A stretch of DNA of 64,000 nucleotides from Albugo candida (Eukaryota > Oomycota > Peronosporomycetes > Albuginales > Albuginaceae), in NCBI GenBank assembly GCA_905220665.1, contig CAJNAR010000014.1:248001-312000 (forward strand), written 5' to 3'. Shown piece after piece: positions 23,240-35,770 of the stretch (position 1 is its first letter; each line of letters opens with the position of its first letter). Under the pieces are notes generated by a model. The model had not been told where the DNA came from and searched no databases. It saw only the letters and a list, made by a program, of their open reading frames with translations. Position numbers and translations under genes: made by a program.

Positions 23240-25670
23240 CTAAAATAAAGGTCCCCACAACTTTTTTTTTCAAATTACATCATGCTTAGTTAAATTATTA
23301 CTCCCAAAATTTTTCTCTTTCGAAAACAAAATAAAGATTTTTACATTTCTGATTAATTACATCCAAACATACCCTAGATTTTTGCTCCCACAACTTCAAC
23401 AGAGATATTATTTTTGATTGCCTTATAAACAACTGTGATCGACTAATACAACTAACATTTTCCACTCGACACAGTCTACTCTAAATTTCTCTATGCAGCA
23501 TTTGACTTCTCCATGTAAAATTCACATCAAACTTTACACATTTTCATTTTATAAGCTACCTACAAGATTGCAATATGCTTCCCCACCAGCTCACCAAACC
23601 TACAACACATTTGAGGTGCTCTTCAAAGCTGTACAAGATTTCGCATTCATTGAAGTCTATGCATTGGCTATAAAGAGCTCTGCAAAAAATCCACGATACT
23701 ACATAAAATGCAACTTAGGAGGGACATACGATAGAAGATAAGATTCAATCATTAAGAGAGGACTTGAAGCACAAAATTTCAAATTTACTGATACAAAAAT
23801 ACAAACAAGTCAAACCTTACTCAGAAGAATCGACAGCGCCGAACTTCCACTAAGTTGATTGACTGCCGGTTTTTGTTATACGGTACAATATATAAACATA
23901 TTTCAAAATGAAGATTGCTTGTGGAGAATGGTGAACATAACAATGAACAATCAAAAAATATTGCTAGGCATCCAATAGCACGAGGACTTACTATTGAGGC
24001 AAAAAATACCATCTAAAGGACCCTCTAGTCTGGAGCTAGACCTCGTGAGGCGAGAAATGCTCTTGAACCGCAAGATTCATCAAATAGAGCTAGCATGAGG
24101 GACATTTAGTCCTGAAGCAGACTCAGAAAGCTGTGCACTAGAGAAATATTTAGAATGTGATATCATTCTAATCCTTTTGATTTCCAGGATAAGTTGCAAA
24201 ATCAGTCCCTCAATGGCAGAAATAAAACCGCAGCACTACTTGAGGAAGTCAAGGAAGACCAATTCATCTCTCCAACTCAGTGCAGCGATGACAACAATCT
24301 GACTCATCATTTTTTGTACTAATGCAAAGTCTATCAAATCGAGACGACGCTTTTCTTCTGTTTTGTTCTTGGAGTGCACACACAAGACTCCCACCGAAGG
24401 AGCATCAGGAAGACTACATATGGGCGCTCAACCAGATCAAAAGTATCTATAATGGGGTATCGTCTTCGAAGGTAATAATCACAGATCGTGAGCTTGCGCT
24501 AGTAAGGGCTGTCCAGGAAGAACTCCCAACAATCAAGCATCTTATTTTGTCGTTGGCATATTGAAAAAATGTGCAGTCAAAATGCAAGAGCAAATTTGAG
24601 ACTACAAAAGAATTTGATGACTTTATGAGTGATCGGTCACAGCGCAGCAATCCTGAAACTCAAGGAACGATTTGAAACAGCACGGACACACTTTTACCCT
24701 CACCTTGGAATTATTAACACATCACGAGTGAAAGGAGCACATACTACAATCAAAAGATGGTTTAAGGTGTCAACAATGGATCTACGCGATGTAAAGACGA
24801 ACTTAAGTAATTGTCTACAACAGCAATGGAGAATTCGAACAGCAGTTGCAGCAGCAGAGACTCGAGTTTACCATGATCTGAATGGTAGGATATATTATGG
24901 TGTAGTGGGTAAGGTGTCTCGCTTTCCTCTGAGGAAAATAAATATCAAATCAAGGAGATTTTGGCTGGCAGGATCTTGCACGTATGATTTTGAAGCAATT
25001 TATGGTCTACCCTGCTAGCACTCGCTTTCCAAAAAATAGTAATGATCGAACTCTCTTACCAGCTGACATCTACCAACAATGGCACCTTTCAAAAGATCGA
25101 ATCAACAGTCTCTGAGGATGCTGAAGAAGATCCAGAGACTGGGATGGAGAATCTAGGAAATTTTGCAGCAACTTGAAACAACTTACCAAGGCTTGAATTC
25201 CAGTGAGCAGTAGAAATGGAGGAAACTTATGCAGATGCCAATTCAGAGATCAGAGCAGCATATCCGCCCTGTTCCATATTTAAGCAGCGAGGAAGACCAG
25301 AAGGATCACAGTAGCCTTCTCAGAATGTAGCTTTCATAAAACGAGATCTGTCAGCATTTGAGACTAAGACAGGGAAAATGCAGGTACAGCAACAGCGAAA
25401 AAAAGCGCCCATAACAAGCGGTCTTGTAGAATCTCAGTTTCGAACTCAGATCCAAGACAAGCTTGAGTAGAAAACTGAGTTTTTCTCTTCATTTCAAATT
25501 ACATTCTATTTTCGTTGCTGGTATATAATAATTGATATTGTGACTGAAATTGTGGAAGCAACAATTCAGGGTGTGTTTGTATGTTATTAGTTAGAAATAT
25601 AAATTATTTATTTATCAAAAAAGTTGTGGCAGTATTATTTAAAGGAATTGTTAAATTCACTCCCTTTTAA
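23240..25670 (+). mobile_element. FAR1-type MULE, copy A, decayed
   Basis: The element is bounded by inverted repeats of ~110 bp at 23270-23400 and 25545-25645. They share TTACATTTCTGATTAATTAC-like and AACATACCCTA-like blocks with the reverse complement on the right. Inside are a FAR1-like DNA-binding domain and a MULE transposase, both interrupted. It belongs to the same family as 49185-51075 and to the TIR fragments at 45955, 52083 and 63255. The right end abuts a copia fragment. Confidence 0.8.
23493..25400 (+). pseudogene. FAR1/MULE transposase pseudogene, copy A
   Basis: The 5' part (to 23741) shows a FAR1-type domain: FEVLFKAVQDFAF...YIKCNLGGTYDRR, then a stop. An HNE/HNH remnant, a run starting KLQNQSLNGRN, and then PPKEHQEDYIWALNQIKSI followed by IITDRELALVRAV (second catalytic Asp) follow in changing frames. 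The C-terminal part 24629-25018 (RVKGAHTTIKRWFKVSTMDL) keeps the family's GAH helix. The first catalytic motif and the WHI block are damaged. Confidence 0.8.
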
Positions 25671-25759
25671 GTCACGTGACCCACATTATTATACTTTAGA
25701 AGCCGACACCGAGGTCGATTCACTGGCGTCCACTTCCGAATGTTCCCAACCCACATCGA

Positions 25760-26118
25760 TTCCGTATTAACTCAACGGAACGATCGAACATGGCTATATC
25801 AATGTGTATCCAAGAAGTACTATGGATGAAATCGCTACTGTTAGGAATGGGTAATATGATACAAGACCCAGTCAGTATTTATTTCGACAGTCAAAGTGCG
25901 ATTGCAATGGCGAACAATGATGGATATCAAAGCCGTGCAAAGCACACAGATATCCGATATCATTTCATTCGAGAGCACATTAAATCCGGCGACATCAAGC
26001 TGAATTATTTACCAACCAAACAACAGCTTGCTGATTTCTTAACAAAAGCTATAGCGACCAAGCAATTCCATAGACTTGTCCAGCTGTCACATATTGGGAT
26101 ATGCAAGTCGAGGGGGAG
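25760..26118 (+). pseudogene. Ty1/copia RNase H 3' fragment
   Basis: The open stretch from about 25790 encodes the end of a copia pol: MAISMCIQEVLWMK, YFDSQSAIAMAN, then AKHTDIRYHFIREHI and YLPTKQQLADFLTKA. These are the RNase H signatures of Ty1/copia. Everything upstream (gag, protease, integrase, RT) is missing, so the element is 5'-truncated at its junction with the MULE. The reading frame runs to SRGSVKDKI at the LTR border. Confidence 0.9.
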
Positions 26119-26399
26119 TGTTAAAGATAAGATACCACATCTTATGTGGTACACATAGTATTACATGGATACCACCTAGAATGTTCCAGATCAGTCTAGA
26201 ATATCTGTTCAGCAACGGAAGAATTCATAACTCTTTCTACATAACTGTCGGAAGAAATTCGTAGATCTTTCTACATAACTGTCGAGAGAATTTCTAGGAA
26301 AAGACTTATAATAGCGACTAGCGAACTAAGGATCTCTAAGAGCGACTACGTCTGTTGTGGCCCATTATTCTATATTCCCCACATCTTCGTTTTCCTACA
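26119..26399 (+). repeat. Copia 3' LTR (inferred)
   Basis: It begins TGTTAAAGATAAG directly after a purine tract (AGGGGGAG, 26111-26118) that fits a polypurine tract, and ends ...TTTTCCTACA at 26399, so it has TG...CA ends (281 bp). No second LTR is in the window, so the right border is inferred. Confidence 0.65.
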
Positions 26400-27960
26400 C
26401 GACCTTCTTTGTGTTCAAATTGGGATGCATCTCGCTTCGTGCTGTTCTTTGAGAGACTATTGCGACAACCGGTATTCCTGGGGGTTGTGGAATCAAAAAC
26501 GGCGGTTTGAACTGGACAACAGCGCTCTGGCCATCGAGCAACTGTGCGACATTCGAAATCGCCCTCCTTACTCGCCTGGCGGGAGGATGTTGATGCGCGC
26601 CCGTATCAATTCGCATTGTTCTTCAAAATTCTTCTCCTCTGCCAAATTGATTTGTTCATTACAAGTTAGTGAACCACAAAAGATTTAACGCTAAAATATT
26701 CACGGCTCCTACATCTGTTGAGTTCCATTCCAGGTGCGATTGCGCGTGGAAGTTGTAAACAGTCAATGAATCCCGATCCTCAACGATGGCCGGAAGCCCA
26801 TGTGCGCAAGGAATCTCATGGATAGTAAGCGATGCACGGACAGAATTCCTGCTCGATTTCCATGCTGTACAAGTCATTTTTACTATACGAACAAAGAAAT
26901 TACTCCGGATGCCGATGTGAACATTCTGGAAGGTCCAGCGAATGATGTATCTTCTCCTCGCTTCTTCGTTCTCTGCTTTGAATAGGTGAGTAAGTGCAAT
27001 TGCCAGATTGCGGAACACCGATAATAAGTTCTTGTCGAGACTTGAAGTAACTTCTTTATGTACGCATGGGCTCCCACTGCCCGCGAAGACACCTTGTTTC
27101 TAAACTATGGATCACGTACTGTTCCATATTCTCCGGCAGACTCTCGGACTGCCGGAGAACTTTGCAAGCTGCTCATCATATTCTTCCGCCGTCTTGGAAG
27201 CCACAAGGACATTTTACATTTGGAGGCTGACATGCCAAATGGAGAGCAGATTCGAGGACGACGCGAAAACTTGCACGATGGCCGCCATAAGGGCTAGTTA
27301 CGGGTCCGTAATGATTACCTTCGGCGCAGATCCATTTCTTTACGCTTTTGACAATTTCGACATTGCCCACGCATTATACTCCACTTCCCCCCGGCTAGAA
27401 AGAAGAAAGCTACGGTGAACGTCGTATTGAACGCGGTCATTCCGATGATGTGAAAAAGAGAGACTCGGTAACGGTTCGCGTTATACGTGCAGTCCATCAA
27501 AACAACGTGATTGTATTGGTTTGCCAGCTTCAAGCTGTCCGGATGCGCAAAAAACTAGGCCAGTGATGTCTCTGCCTTCATTTGCTTTAATATGGTGCAC
27601 ATAGTCACTCTCTCGAAGATCATCAAAAAGAGTTCCTATGGGAGTTACCCCGCGAGTTGGTTGCTTCGAATGTTGACTCGTGCGTTGTACAAAGTGCACA
27701 GGGTGGCGAAGGTTTACGCCATCCTTATTGCTGAAAAATTGCAGTCGGTTTGACACCCGCATTCGTCATTATCTCCACTTCTTCCGCCTGTTCTTCGGTG
27801 AGCTTTCTATGGGTCGAATACCCGGAGGGAGAAAGAGAACATCTGTGATTGTGCTCGCTGTGTACGTCTTTAACTTCCGTTTCCCGTTTTTTTCTATAAT
27901 TTGCAGAGAGGAGAAAGGGCATTTAATGCGCCGAGATCGCTTCAGTTCTGATTCTTGAGA
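26400..27960 (-). pseudogene. MULE transposase pseudogene, lineage D
   Basis: Read on the minus strand from 27960, it shows EHNHRCSLSPSG, RKLTEEQAEEVEIM and NAGVKPTAIFQQ, then FANQ-like text and MDCTYNANRYRVSLFHIIG (first catalytic Asp near 27494). Next come IITDP followed by a stop where the family has IITDRELAL (near 27300), SRAVGAHAYIKKLL, and IPCAHGLPAI (SWIM end). At least four frame changes or stops mark it dead. It is more diverged from copies A-C than A and B are from each other. It lies head-on against the copia LTR. Confidence 0.85.
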
Positions 27961-28984
27961 CAGGTGTGCGCGACCACAATCACATTTCTAGCATGCATGC
28001 TTCCGGGCAACCGGACGTTTTATAGTCACTGCAAGAGCCCATTTCTGTGCTGCGGAATTTTTTTTTCTACGGCTACCATGTTCGTCCTCTTGTGAGAGAA
28101 CATGCCTGGAGGGTTTATCGTGTCAGATGAGCAGAAAGGTTGGCATTTTCTACACGTCAACCGTTCTGCGTGAATGGCAGCATCTCTTTACATACCGTTG
28201 TCGTTCGGCGGAAGTAAAGCCTCCAATCTTGATGTCGAAGAAAAGTCGGTTGCATCCGTTGTATTTGAGAAAGAGAAAACGTGGCGTCAATTACTATTTG
28301 ATTATTGCTGCCTTCCTAGAATGAAGGCTCTCTTTACAGAACCATTCCTACGATGCATAGCCAAATTTAGTGGAAGGTAAGTCGCGGAGAGGGCAAAAGG
28401 TTTTCTTTTGAAATTGAGAAGTGAAGAACAAGTCGGTTGCATCCGCTGAATCTGGAGAGTAATGACGTAGACGTGACCAAAACCTTAAGGGCACATAAAG
28501 TGAAGGGAATGAATCGGACCGAAAACGGAATGAATGTAACAATTCCCTAATTTACCTAGGCATGATGTAATAACAAATCAATACCATTTATATAATCCCA
28601 CATATGTGCACTTTTGCTTTATACTTCTAAGTAGTGTTTCTGAATTATTCTAGCCCTCTGATCAAGGACCTGTCACCAGCCGGGTGGGCGTCAAGAAGAA
28701 TCGACGTAGTCGTTCTAATTTTGTTTTTTACTTTTAGAGTGATTCATGTGCTGTTCACCCGTTCAGTATACAGATCATGTGCTTGTTAGGTGATTCTTCA
28801 TTCATAGTATACTAAAAAGTGCTAAGCTTTATTAGTTACCTCAGTCGTATACTCGCCACATGTATATGTAATTCCTTCGATTATATTCAATAGAGCCGAC
28901 TAATCATTTGTTCTCTCGTCAAGCTCGAGGCGGGACATCTCCGTCGACTTGTTACTTGTTACGGCTTCAGATTCTTACAGTGTA
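27961..28984. other. Probable 5' part of MULE D and unassigned DNA
   Basis: Minus-strand text to about 28500 may be the N-terminal, FAR1-like part of MULE D, but I can only see scattered blocks. A direct repeat of ~20 bases (AGTCGGTTGCATCCG, at 28241 and 28430) is present. No gene is supported. Confidence 0.35.
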
Positions 28985-29115
28985 TATGTCGCTATTTTTC
29001 TTTCTTACGCACAAGTAAGACATCTAGGGCGCTCAAATGATCAATCCTGGTCCCTTATTTCATTTGGTATACAAATAATGTGACTACGATGACCAAATCG
29101 TTGATGAAAGTGCCT
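28985..29115 (-). pseudogene. Copia integrase-zone fragment (GAG_pre-integrase)
   Basis: This is a short, decayed match to 48760-48890: both contain GCGCAAGTAAG-type and GATGACCAAATCGTTGATG stretches in the same order. In the better copy this encodes the HLNYDTIERIAKL region before the integrase core. Confidence 0.6.
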
Positions 29116-30972
29116 GGACATTTATACTGGTTACAGATTCTGATTCCGGTTCAATCGAACACATTACATGACACAATGGATACGTATCATCAATCTTTTG
29201 TTATGTAAGGTGAATACTCTATTCCAGCATTTGATATCTCTTGTAATCGTTGCTCCCAACCCTTTTGATGCTGCTGTCATTCCTGCAGCTGCACTTAATT
29301 CGATATCCGGTCTATATATCCCTACTTATACCGCACGTTTAGTATTTTCTTTGATACGTCGACTTCGTCTCCTTCACAGCGGTAGTGTCTGATTCTTTGA
29401 ATGATTTGATACAAATCATAGGCTGTGCGAAGGGACTCTGTTATCCGATTTATCCTCTTGTACGCCATCTTTCGGTGTAGACGCGGGTCATAAGAACATT
29501 TTATGTGATTTATTCAGCAGGGAGATGGTACAGATACGTTGTATAAGATGCCTTATACATTGCAAGTATATGAGTGCACGCTTGAAATCACCTCTGCAAT
29601 GAATCTCAACATGGGTATCTCTGCAATCTTGACCATGCGCTAAAAAGACGTTGCTCTTGGCACGGCTTGATCCAAAATACATTTTTGATGCTTCTTTGTT
29701 GGTTCCGGATTCTCCATGAGCGTTAGTGACTCGAGTATTTGATGCTAACTGCTGCAATTCAGACTCAAACAAAGTTGAAGTTAGTAAACGGCCTCAACGT
29801 CACCACGTAAGCAATTCCAATGATCATGACGGCATATAATAATGCATAGATAATGTCATGTCATTAATTGCAATGGCATAAACGTAAAATGTGCATGCCA
29901 AGTATTCTCTTTATGAAGATGATAAGCGAGTTGACCAATATAGTCAATGTGTTGCATCAATAAAAAATCAAAAGCCACCGTGAATCAGGAGAACAAAGCA
30001 AAACTTTTTCTTAATCAAATAACTAGTGTCCAATACCATATCATCGAGTAGTTGGATGCATGCAATTGCCTATGCGACATTGTGGCATTAAAAGTAATGC
30101 ATATTTGTGTATTTTGTCGATAAACAGCTTAGCTGTACGCAAGAGCTGACGAGTAGGTGCCGCTCAATATGGAAATAATACTGGTCGGTAAGCGCTTTCA
30201 CGACTTCACACTTGAATAAGGAAACGATGAATGCGAGGAAAGATGCATCTACATCTGACGTCAGCCTGCTTGAACACAGGTTTTTTTTTCGTATCTCCAT
30301 CATAACCCATCGCTAGAAACTGCTTGAGTTTTTAACAAGAAAGAGCTTGCTACATTGTACTGTATTCCAATCTCTATAACATATGTACTGCGGATGAACT
30401 AAAAATCCCAAAGGAGTATCTGAGAGCACCGATATAAGCACCCCTTCTGAGCTAAAAATCGGTCGCTAGATGTTTCATCGCTCAAATGAGTAGTATAGTG
30501 AATTTCCGTGTTAGCTGTAAAGGATGGGAACATCGATGTAAAGCAATTCTTTGATAGAACTACATTACGATCACATAATCGTATTGAAATCAGGTCTATA
30601 CTGAAGCTACAATATATGTTTATCTGGTGAGGCAGGAACAGCGCCACAGTATGTACAGCATTTATCGCCATTGACTGGATACATAGGGGGTTTGAGTCGA
30701 TTCCTCAATCAGAGGACGCATATGTCTGCAGCAATTAGCATGGTCGTGAGCGCAAATTCCATTTTTGAAACAGCAGAAATATTTGTAAACTATAACTGCA
30801 CCGTTAGGAAACAAACGACACACATTCGTATGCTTTCTACTTAGAGTTCTTTCTATGAAGTTGGAGTACCAAAGCTGCATTAGAGATGGAACAGATGTCA
30901 GCAAAAAGACCCTATTGATGATAGATCATTTTCTTATATCTTTAGGATCTATTTGACTGGATGCACTGGTTC
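29116..30972. other. No supported gene
   Basis: Almost 1.9 kb without a recognisable coding or repeat unit. The longest minus-strand frames (29488-29772, 30399-30671) show no family signature. Confidence 0.4.
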
Positions 30973-31617
30973 TCATTTCTTCGTTTTAAATGTCACCGCA
31001 AAGATACCATCGTTCTTTTTGAATTCTACTCCGAGATCATCCAATATATATTTACCGAATACCACTTCCTCCTCGCTGTCTATCTTGGTGATAAAGTTTT
31101 GAGGTAGATCGAAACATACCTTTTTCTTTGCAAATATGACGCAAAATTTGTATGTTTGCTTTGTATCAACTTGTTGTAAAAACTGCTGCGGAAGAAAAAG
31201 GTTCTTAACTGTTACGTCGAGCAGAATCTTCTTGAATTTCCATATTTTTTCTTCAAAATGGATATCTGCACGAACAAACCAGTGATTCTCGAAAGCTGGG
31301 ATTCGGTAAATTGCTTGAGGATCGAATTTTGCTTCTAAGGTAGTGAAATATAAGAAGCCGTCTTTTAGAAAAATACGAAATTTTGGACATTTATTGTTGG
31401 CCGCCACGGGGCTTATGTCAGTTGCTGTACTACCAATACTTCTTGAACAGTGAAAGTCATGCGGTTTTGGTAAGAGAAATTGAACATTATGTTCATATGC
31501 GGGATCTGTTTTTGTAGGGTGACAGACCAACATCTTGTCAAACTCGCACTGATCGTTTTTTGAAATAACAGAAATCGCTTGATGAAGCATGTAAAGCCTC
31601 AGAAAAATCTTCATCAT
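30973..31617 (-). CDS. Candidate secreted protein, unrecognised
   Basis: An intact 214-residue frame starts at an ATG-ATG pair (31617). The first ~22 residues (MMKIFLRLYMLHQAIS...) have one lysine and a hydrophobic run and fit a signal peptide, with cleavage possibly just before C24. The mature part has about six cysteines and is Lys/Phe-rich, with no transmembrane segment. A CHPT tetrapeptide at 32-35 recalls the N-terminal position of the Albugo CHXC effector motif, but the second Cys is Thr; there is no RXLR. It is the only intact non-transposon frame between 21 and 64 kb, a setting common for oomycete effectors. That role is inference, and no homologue is recognised. Confidence 0.5.
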   Translation of the reverse strand: MMKIFLRLYMLHQAISVISKNDQCEFDKMLVCHPTKTDPAYEHNVQFLLPKPHDFHCSRSIGSTATDISPVAANNKCPKFRIFLKDGFLYFTTLEAKFDPQAIYRIPAFENHWFVRADIHFEEKIWKFKKILLDVTVKNLFLPQQFLQQVDTKQTYKFCVIFAKKKVCFDLPQNFITKIDSEEEVVFGKYILDDLGVEFKKNDGIFAVTFKTKK

Positions 31618-31699
31618 GATGGTATCGAGTGCTTGAGATATAGTAACTTCGAAAATGAGAATGAAGTTGGGAGATCCCTGGAGAAGGTAGAAAGACCTG

Positions 31700-32645
31700 T
31701 GAGGTGCTGTTTCAGAATATTCGAGAACAATTCATAAAAGTACTCAAGTTGTCATCATTCTCCGACGGAATGATATATCATGTGCTCATGAACATTCGAT
31801 ATTCAAATCATCACCACTCATCTTATAGAATGAAGAAAACGTTGCAATGTTACCTTGGGCATGAAAGTATCTCTTATACAAAAAGACATTATTATGCTGT
31901 GCTCATTCCGTTCTCTCAGTATCGATGAACTATTCTTAAATCAGGTAATCTTCCCACTACTGTAATTTTCTAGGACAACGTTGTCATTATTCCCGGATCA
32001 GATATCATATTTTCGGGCTGATTCGATATTCCAATTATCGCTCCTCATGGTAAAATAGGGAAAATGTTACAATGTTTCATGGCACATGAAAGTATCTCTC
32101 CTTCAACGACTCCTGTTGGCTCTGTTGATTTTATTCTATCACTACCCATGACGTATTCTGTAGGCTAAATCCCGCCATTACTGAACGATCGTCTAGGCAA
32201 CGCTCTCGTCATCCTCGGATCAGATAGCATGTTTTTAAGGTGATTCTATATTCCACCCAACATCACCCTTCGTAAGAATGAACACAAAATTGCAATGTGT
32301 AATGGCGCATCGAAGTATTTGACCTAAAAAGACTATTAATATGGTCCGTCAACTCCGTTCTAAAGCACAACATAACTCACCTCATCAATTACTGATTCTC
32401 GAAGTAAATAATTTTCCATTGCTGGGAGTTCTTCTCATGCAACGTTGCTATCATTATCGGTTACAGATATCATTTTTTGAGGTGATGCGATATCCAGCGA
32501 ACACCGCTCATCGTGAATAACAAAGTCAAAGTTGTATCGTTTAAATGTCGCATGAAAGTACATCTCCTACTAAGTCCTTATCATGATATGCTACTTCCGT
32601 TCTCTCAATATATAGCGTATTCTACAAGCAGGTAATGTTTCTCAT
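31700..32645. repeat. Degenerate ~225-bp tandem array, four units
   Basis: The anchor ATGAAAGTAT(C/T)TC recurs at 31861, 32086, 32309 (as ATCGAAGTATTTG) and 32552, so the spacing is 225, 223 and 243 bp. Other shared blocks per unit are GGATCAGATA(T/G)CAT, GATTC(G/T)ATATTCCA and GTATTCT...CAGGTAAT. Units have diverged widely. The array begins ~80 bp upstream of the secreted-protein gene. Confidence 0.75.
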
Positions 32646-33211
32646 GCCTGAAAGCTTGCTACAAAAATTTATCGTGATGGTGTTATGTCTGCATTTATGA
32701 ACACACTTTGTATCAATCGAAACAGCTGACTCTCGATTTAACAGTGTATCAGTTATTCGTTTTCTCCAAAGCGGTTATGAATATAGCTCCTGCTGTACTC
32801 TTCTAACTGTTGAATGGTAGCAGGATAGAAATGATCTCAAACGCTGTGAGTATGAGGGGAGTATTGGTTCCTGCTTAACTAGATCACTTTTTAGCAGCTC
32901 ACTAATACAGTTGAAGGTGTCTATATTACTAGAATTAGACTAACTGACTTCTCTAGTTGCCTAGGCTATCTTAAATAACATATATACATATAAAAAACCT
33001 TTCGTGAAATACCTGTGGGAGATGATAATATGCCTTCTCGCTGATAATCTCGTATCGTAGTAGCCTCAGCACCCCTTAATACGAGACTGTGTCCAGCTTG
33101 TAAATGCTGTAAAGTTGAAAAAGATGTAAAGTTGTGAAAATGGTCCAAAAGTACCGTGGTTTGCAAATTGGTGTGCGCCACACTACGGTGAGCATAACCA
33201 GCCAACTAGGA

Positions 33212-35605
33212 CTAGGATCTGAGTTGCACTTGCATTTTGACTTGTCTGTGCCGTACCCGCAGTAATGATCTTCGGCTTCTGAAAAATCCACCAAATGATC
33301 CTTGCGTTGCGAGTTGATCCAGCACCTTTGCAAGCCAAATGCGTTCCTCTTGGACGTAACACTGTCTTCGAAAGTACCGAACGTGCGCACTAAACGTGGT
33401 GTAGATCACGGAAAGTGCTGGAACTGTCGGAGTTGCTGATCGATGATCGAACAAACGACGATTCCGATCTGTCCAGACGAAGTGCAGTGTCACCGCTTGC
33501 AATGCAAGCCATAATTCTGATATAATCTCTAAATATTCTTTCCAATCCGACCGTACTGTTGGGACAATTGCACATGTAATATGCGTCCGACGTAGTCGAG
33601 AGGAGAAAAACTGATCCCAACTAGGGAGTAACTCCCTCCATAACTGTGCCGTGTGATCGCACTCTAGAAAGATGTTGATCGGATTCCACTGCCCCACACG
33701 AAGGCTGCGTGCACAATATAATGTCGGGCTGAATATTTGTTAAGAACCAGAAACGAGATCGAACTGGCAACATCCGAAAGGCTAGACGAAACTGCAGATC
33801 TTCGTAAATAGGCAATACACGTTTTCGAAGATGCCGTGATGTAGCCATAAAAGTTCGAACTCGTTCTGAATCCAGTGCGTCCGATCTCTCCCGTGATGAC
33901 CAATGTGTCGACATCGGATGACTCTTGGTTGGTTCGGGAGGTTTCCAAACGATTCGTGGGAGTTGTGAGCGTGGAATAGATGGAAAATAATGTGTCCTTT
34001 CCTTGCTTTTTACTCCCACATAAAATGATCTGCCACTTGTGGTTGGTATAATCCAAGTGATGAGACCAATCGTCGAGTGGATACGCTGGAGAATCTGAGT
34101 GACTTCATTGTAAAGTCGACTCAGCAACTTTTCTTCAGACATATGCGATGTGTTCAGCTCTTCATCGTTGTAATAGTTGGCGACGAAATCTTCCCTCGTT
34201 GGCCATGTGTCGCTTTCACGAAAAAAGTCTTGCAGACTTCGAATCTCGAAAAGCGTAGAAAACGTTTTTCGAAATGTTGGATGTGGTTCATCCACCATGC
34301 CAAGATTGTACCAAACGTTCTGCGTACTCGGATAACGAGTAGGAGCTTCGTAATGTAACTTTGGTCGCAGTGAAACCACATCGGTTGTTCCATGTAGTAC
34401 TGACGGCGTTGTGAAACATTCAAATCTGATATTGAAATGCTCCAATCCATCTGATGCCACATTCTAAAATCGATTCAACATCAATTTCCATTGTCGGATA
34501 GTCACTGCTGGTAAGTCCACGTGCATCGTGTAATGCCACAAACGTGATAAAATTATCGTCTGCGCAACCAGTAGTCGAGCACGAACAGTTCGTCTTGTCG
34601 AAACCATACACCAAACCCATCGTAAAAACGCTAGTCGAGAGTTGAAATAACCATCGAATGAGTGGTTTCTGGCCGAAGGGAATACTCAAATCCTCGAACG
34701 AATCTCCGGACCCATTATGGTCAAATTGGGAATACGTGGACACGGCATGGTCCGATTCAACGTGAGCAAGGAAGATTTACTGAAGTTGCGTTTCACACCC
34801 GATCCATCGCAATAGACTTGGACGAGTTCGAGTTGCATCAAAACACCATTTGGTGTCTCTGAAAGCAATGTCGAATCGTCCGCAAAAAATAATCCAGTTG
34901 CGACAGTCGTGCCATTTATCCAAATGTCATGTTCTTCATGTTGTCAAAGTAGATTTCCCAAAGGTTCGATCGTCATCAGAAAAAGTAATGCTGAGAGAGG
35001 ATCACCTTTTTCACTCCACGTTGTGGTGTAATGGAAGGTGTGATATTTCCATTAATCATCACCTGCGCCTTTGTGTTATTGTACAAAAGACGAACCTAGT
35101 CGTTGAAACTTTTTCCAACGTCTATTTTTTCCATAACGCGAAACATGTACGTCCAGTTGACTCGATCATAAGCTTTCTCAAAGTCGAGAAAAGTCGCATA
35201 TGCTTCCTCCCTACGATGATTGACCAAGTCTTGGATATCGGTGAGATGTCGAATATGGTGATGGATTGACCGTCCTCGCACAAATGCTTTTTGTTCTTGA
35301 TGGATCATTTTTGGCAAAAAACGTTGCAATCGATACGCCAACACTTTTGAAAGTACTTTGATATCGAGGCAAAGCAGGGCGATCGGTCGATAGTTGCCAG
35401 GATCACCTCGTGATCCTTTCTTGTACAAAAGTGTGATTGCTGAGTGACATTGTGATCCGAGTAAAATTCCTCGTCCCAGCTGATATTCGAACACGATCTT
35501 TAGACACTCGCCAAACGTTTCCGGATCAAGCTGATATAATGCAGCTGGTAGTCCATCCGTACCTGGAGAAGAACTACTCCGCATGTGCTTGATCGCTTCC
35601 GCCAT
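33212..35605 (-). pseudogene. LINE copy 1 reverse transcriptase and C-terminal zinc region
   Basis: RT blocks include SSPGTDGLPAALYQ, LLYKKGSRGDPGNYRPI, FVRGRSIHHH and FLDFEKAYDRV (motif A Asp). An in-frame TAG follows KSFND at 35099. Past a one-base loss the text GDPLSALLF and FFADDSTLLS (motif C) appears. The C-terminal part, 34460-33212, has the zf-RVT-like ...SCGAVESDQH...ECDHTAQLW. It is further split in copy 1 by a 2-base deletion near 33668 that copy 2 lacks. Confidence 0.9.
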
Positions 35606-35770
35606 CTCGGTCGTACTTAGGGAGTTGAGAGACGGTCTTGCTCTGCTGAGGCAAGGAAAACTTGAATCGAATCGAGTAACTTTTTCTGCTTTCTTTCACA
35701 TGGATCATTTGAGTCGGTCTCTGAGCTATAAAGAGAGCCCATGACACCACCCCAATGATCTCTGAATTCG

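Noticed and set aside
26119..26399. Solo LTR
   Set aside because: The RNase H coding end leads directly into it, so it is a 3' LTR of a truncated element.
30973..31617. RXLR effector
   Set aside because: No RXLR or dEER motif after the signal peptide; only a weak CHPT resemblance.
31720..32640. CRISPR-like array
   Set aside because: Units are ~225 bp and diverged, without short identical repeats; the genome is eukaryotic.
34077..34358. Plus-strand frames across LINE copy 1
   Set aside because: They mirror the RT and C-terminal coding strand and recur antisense in copy 2.
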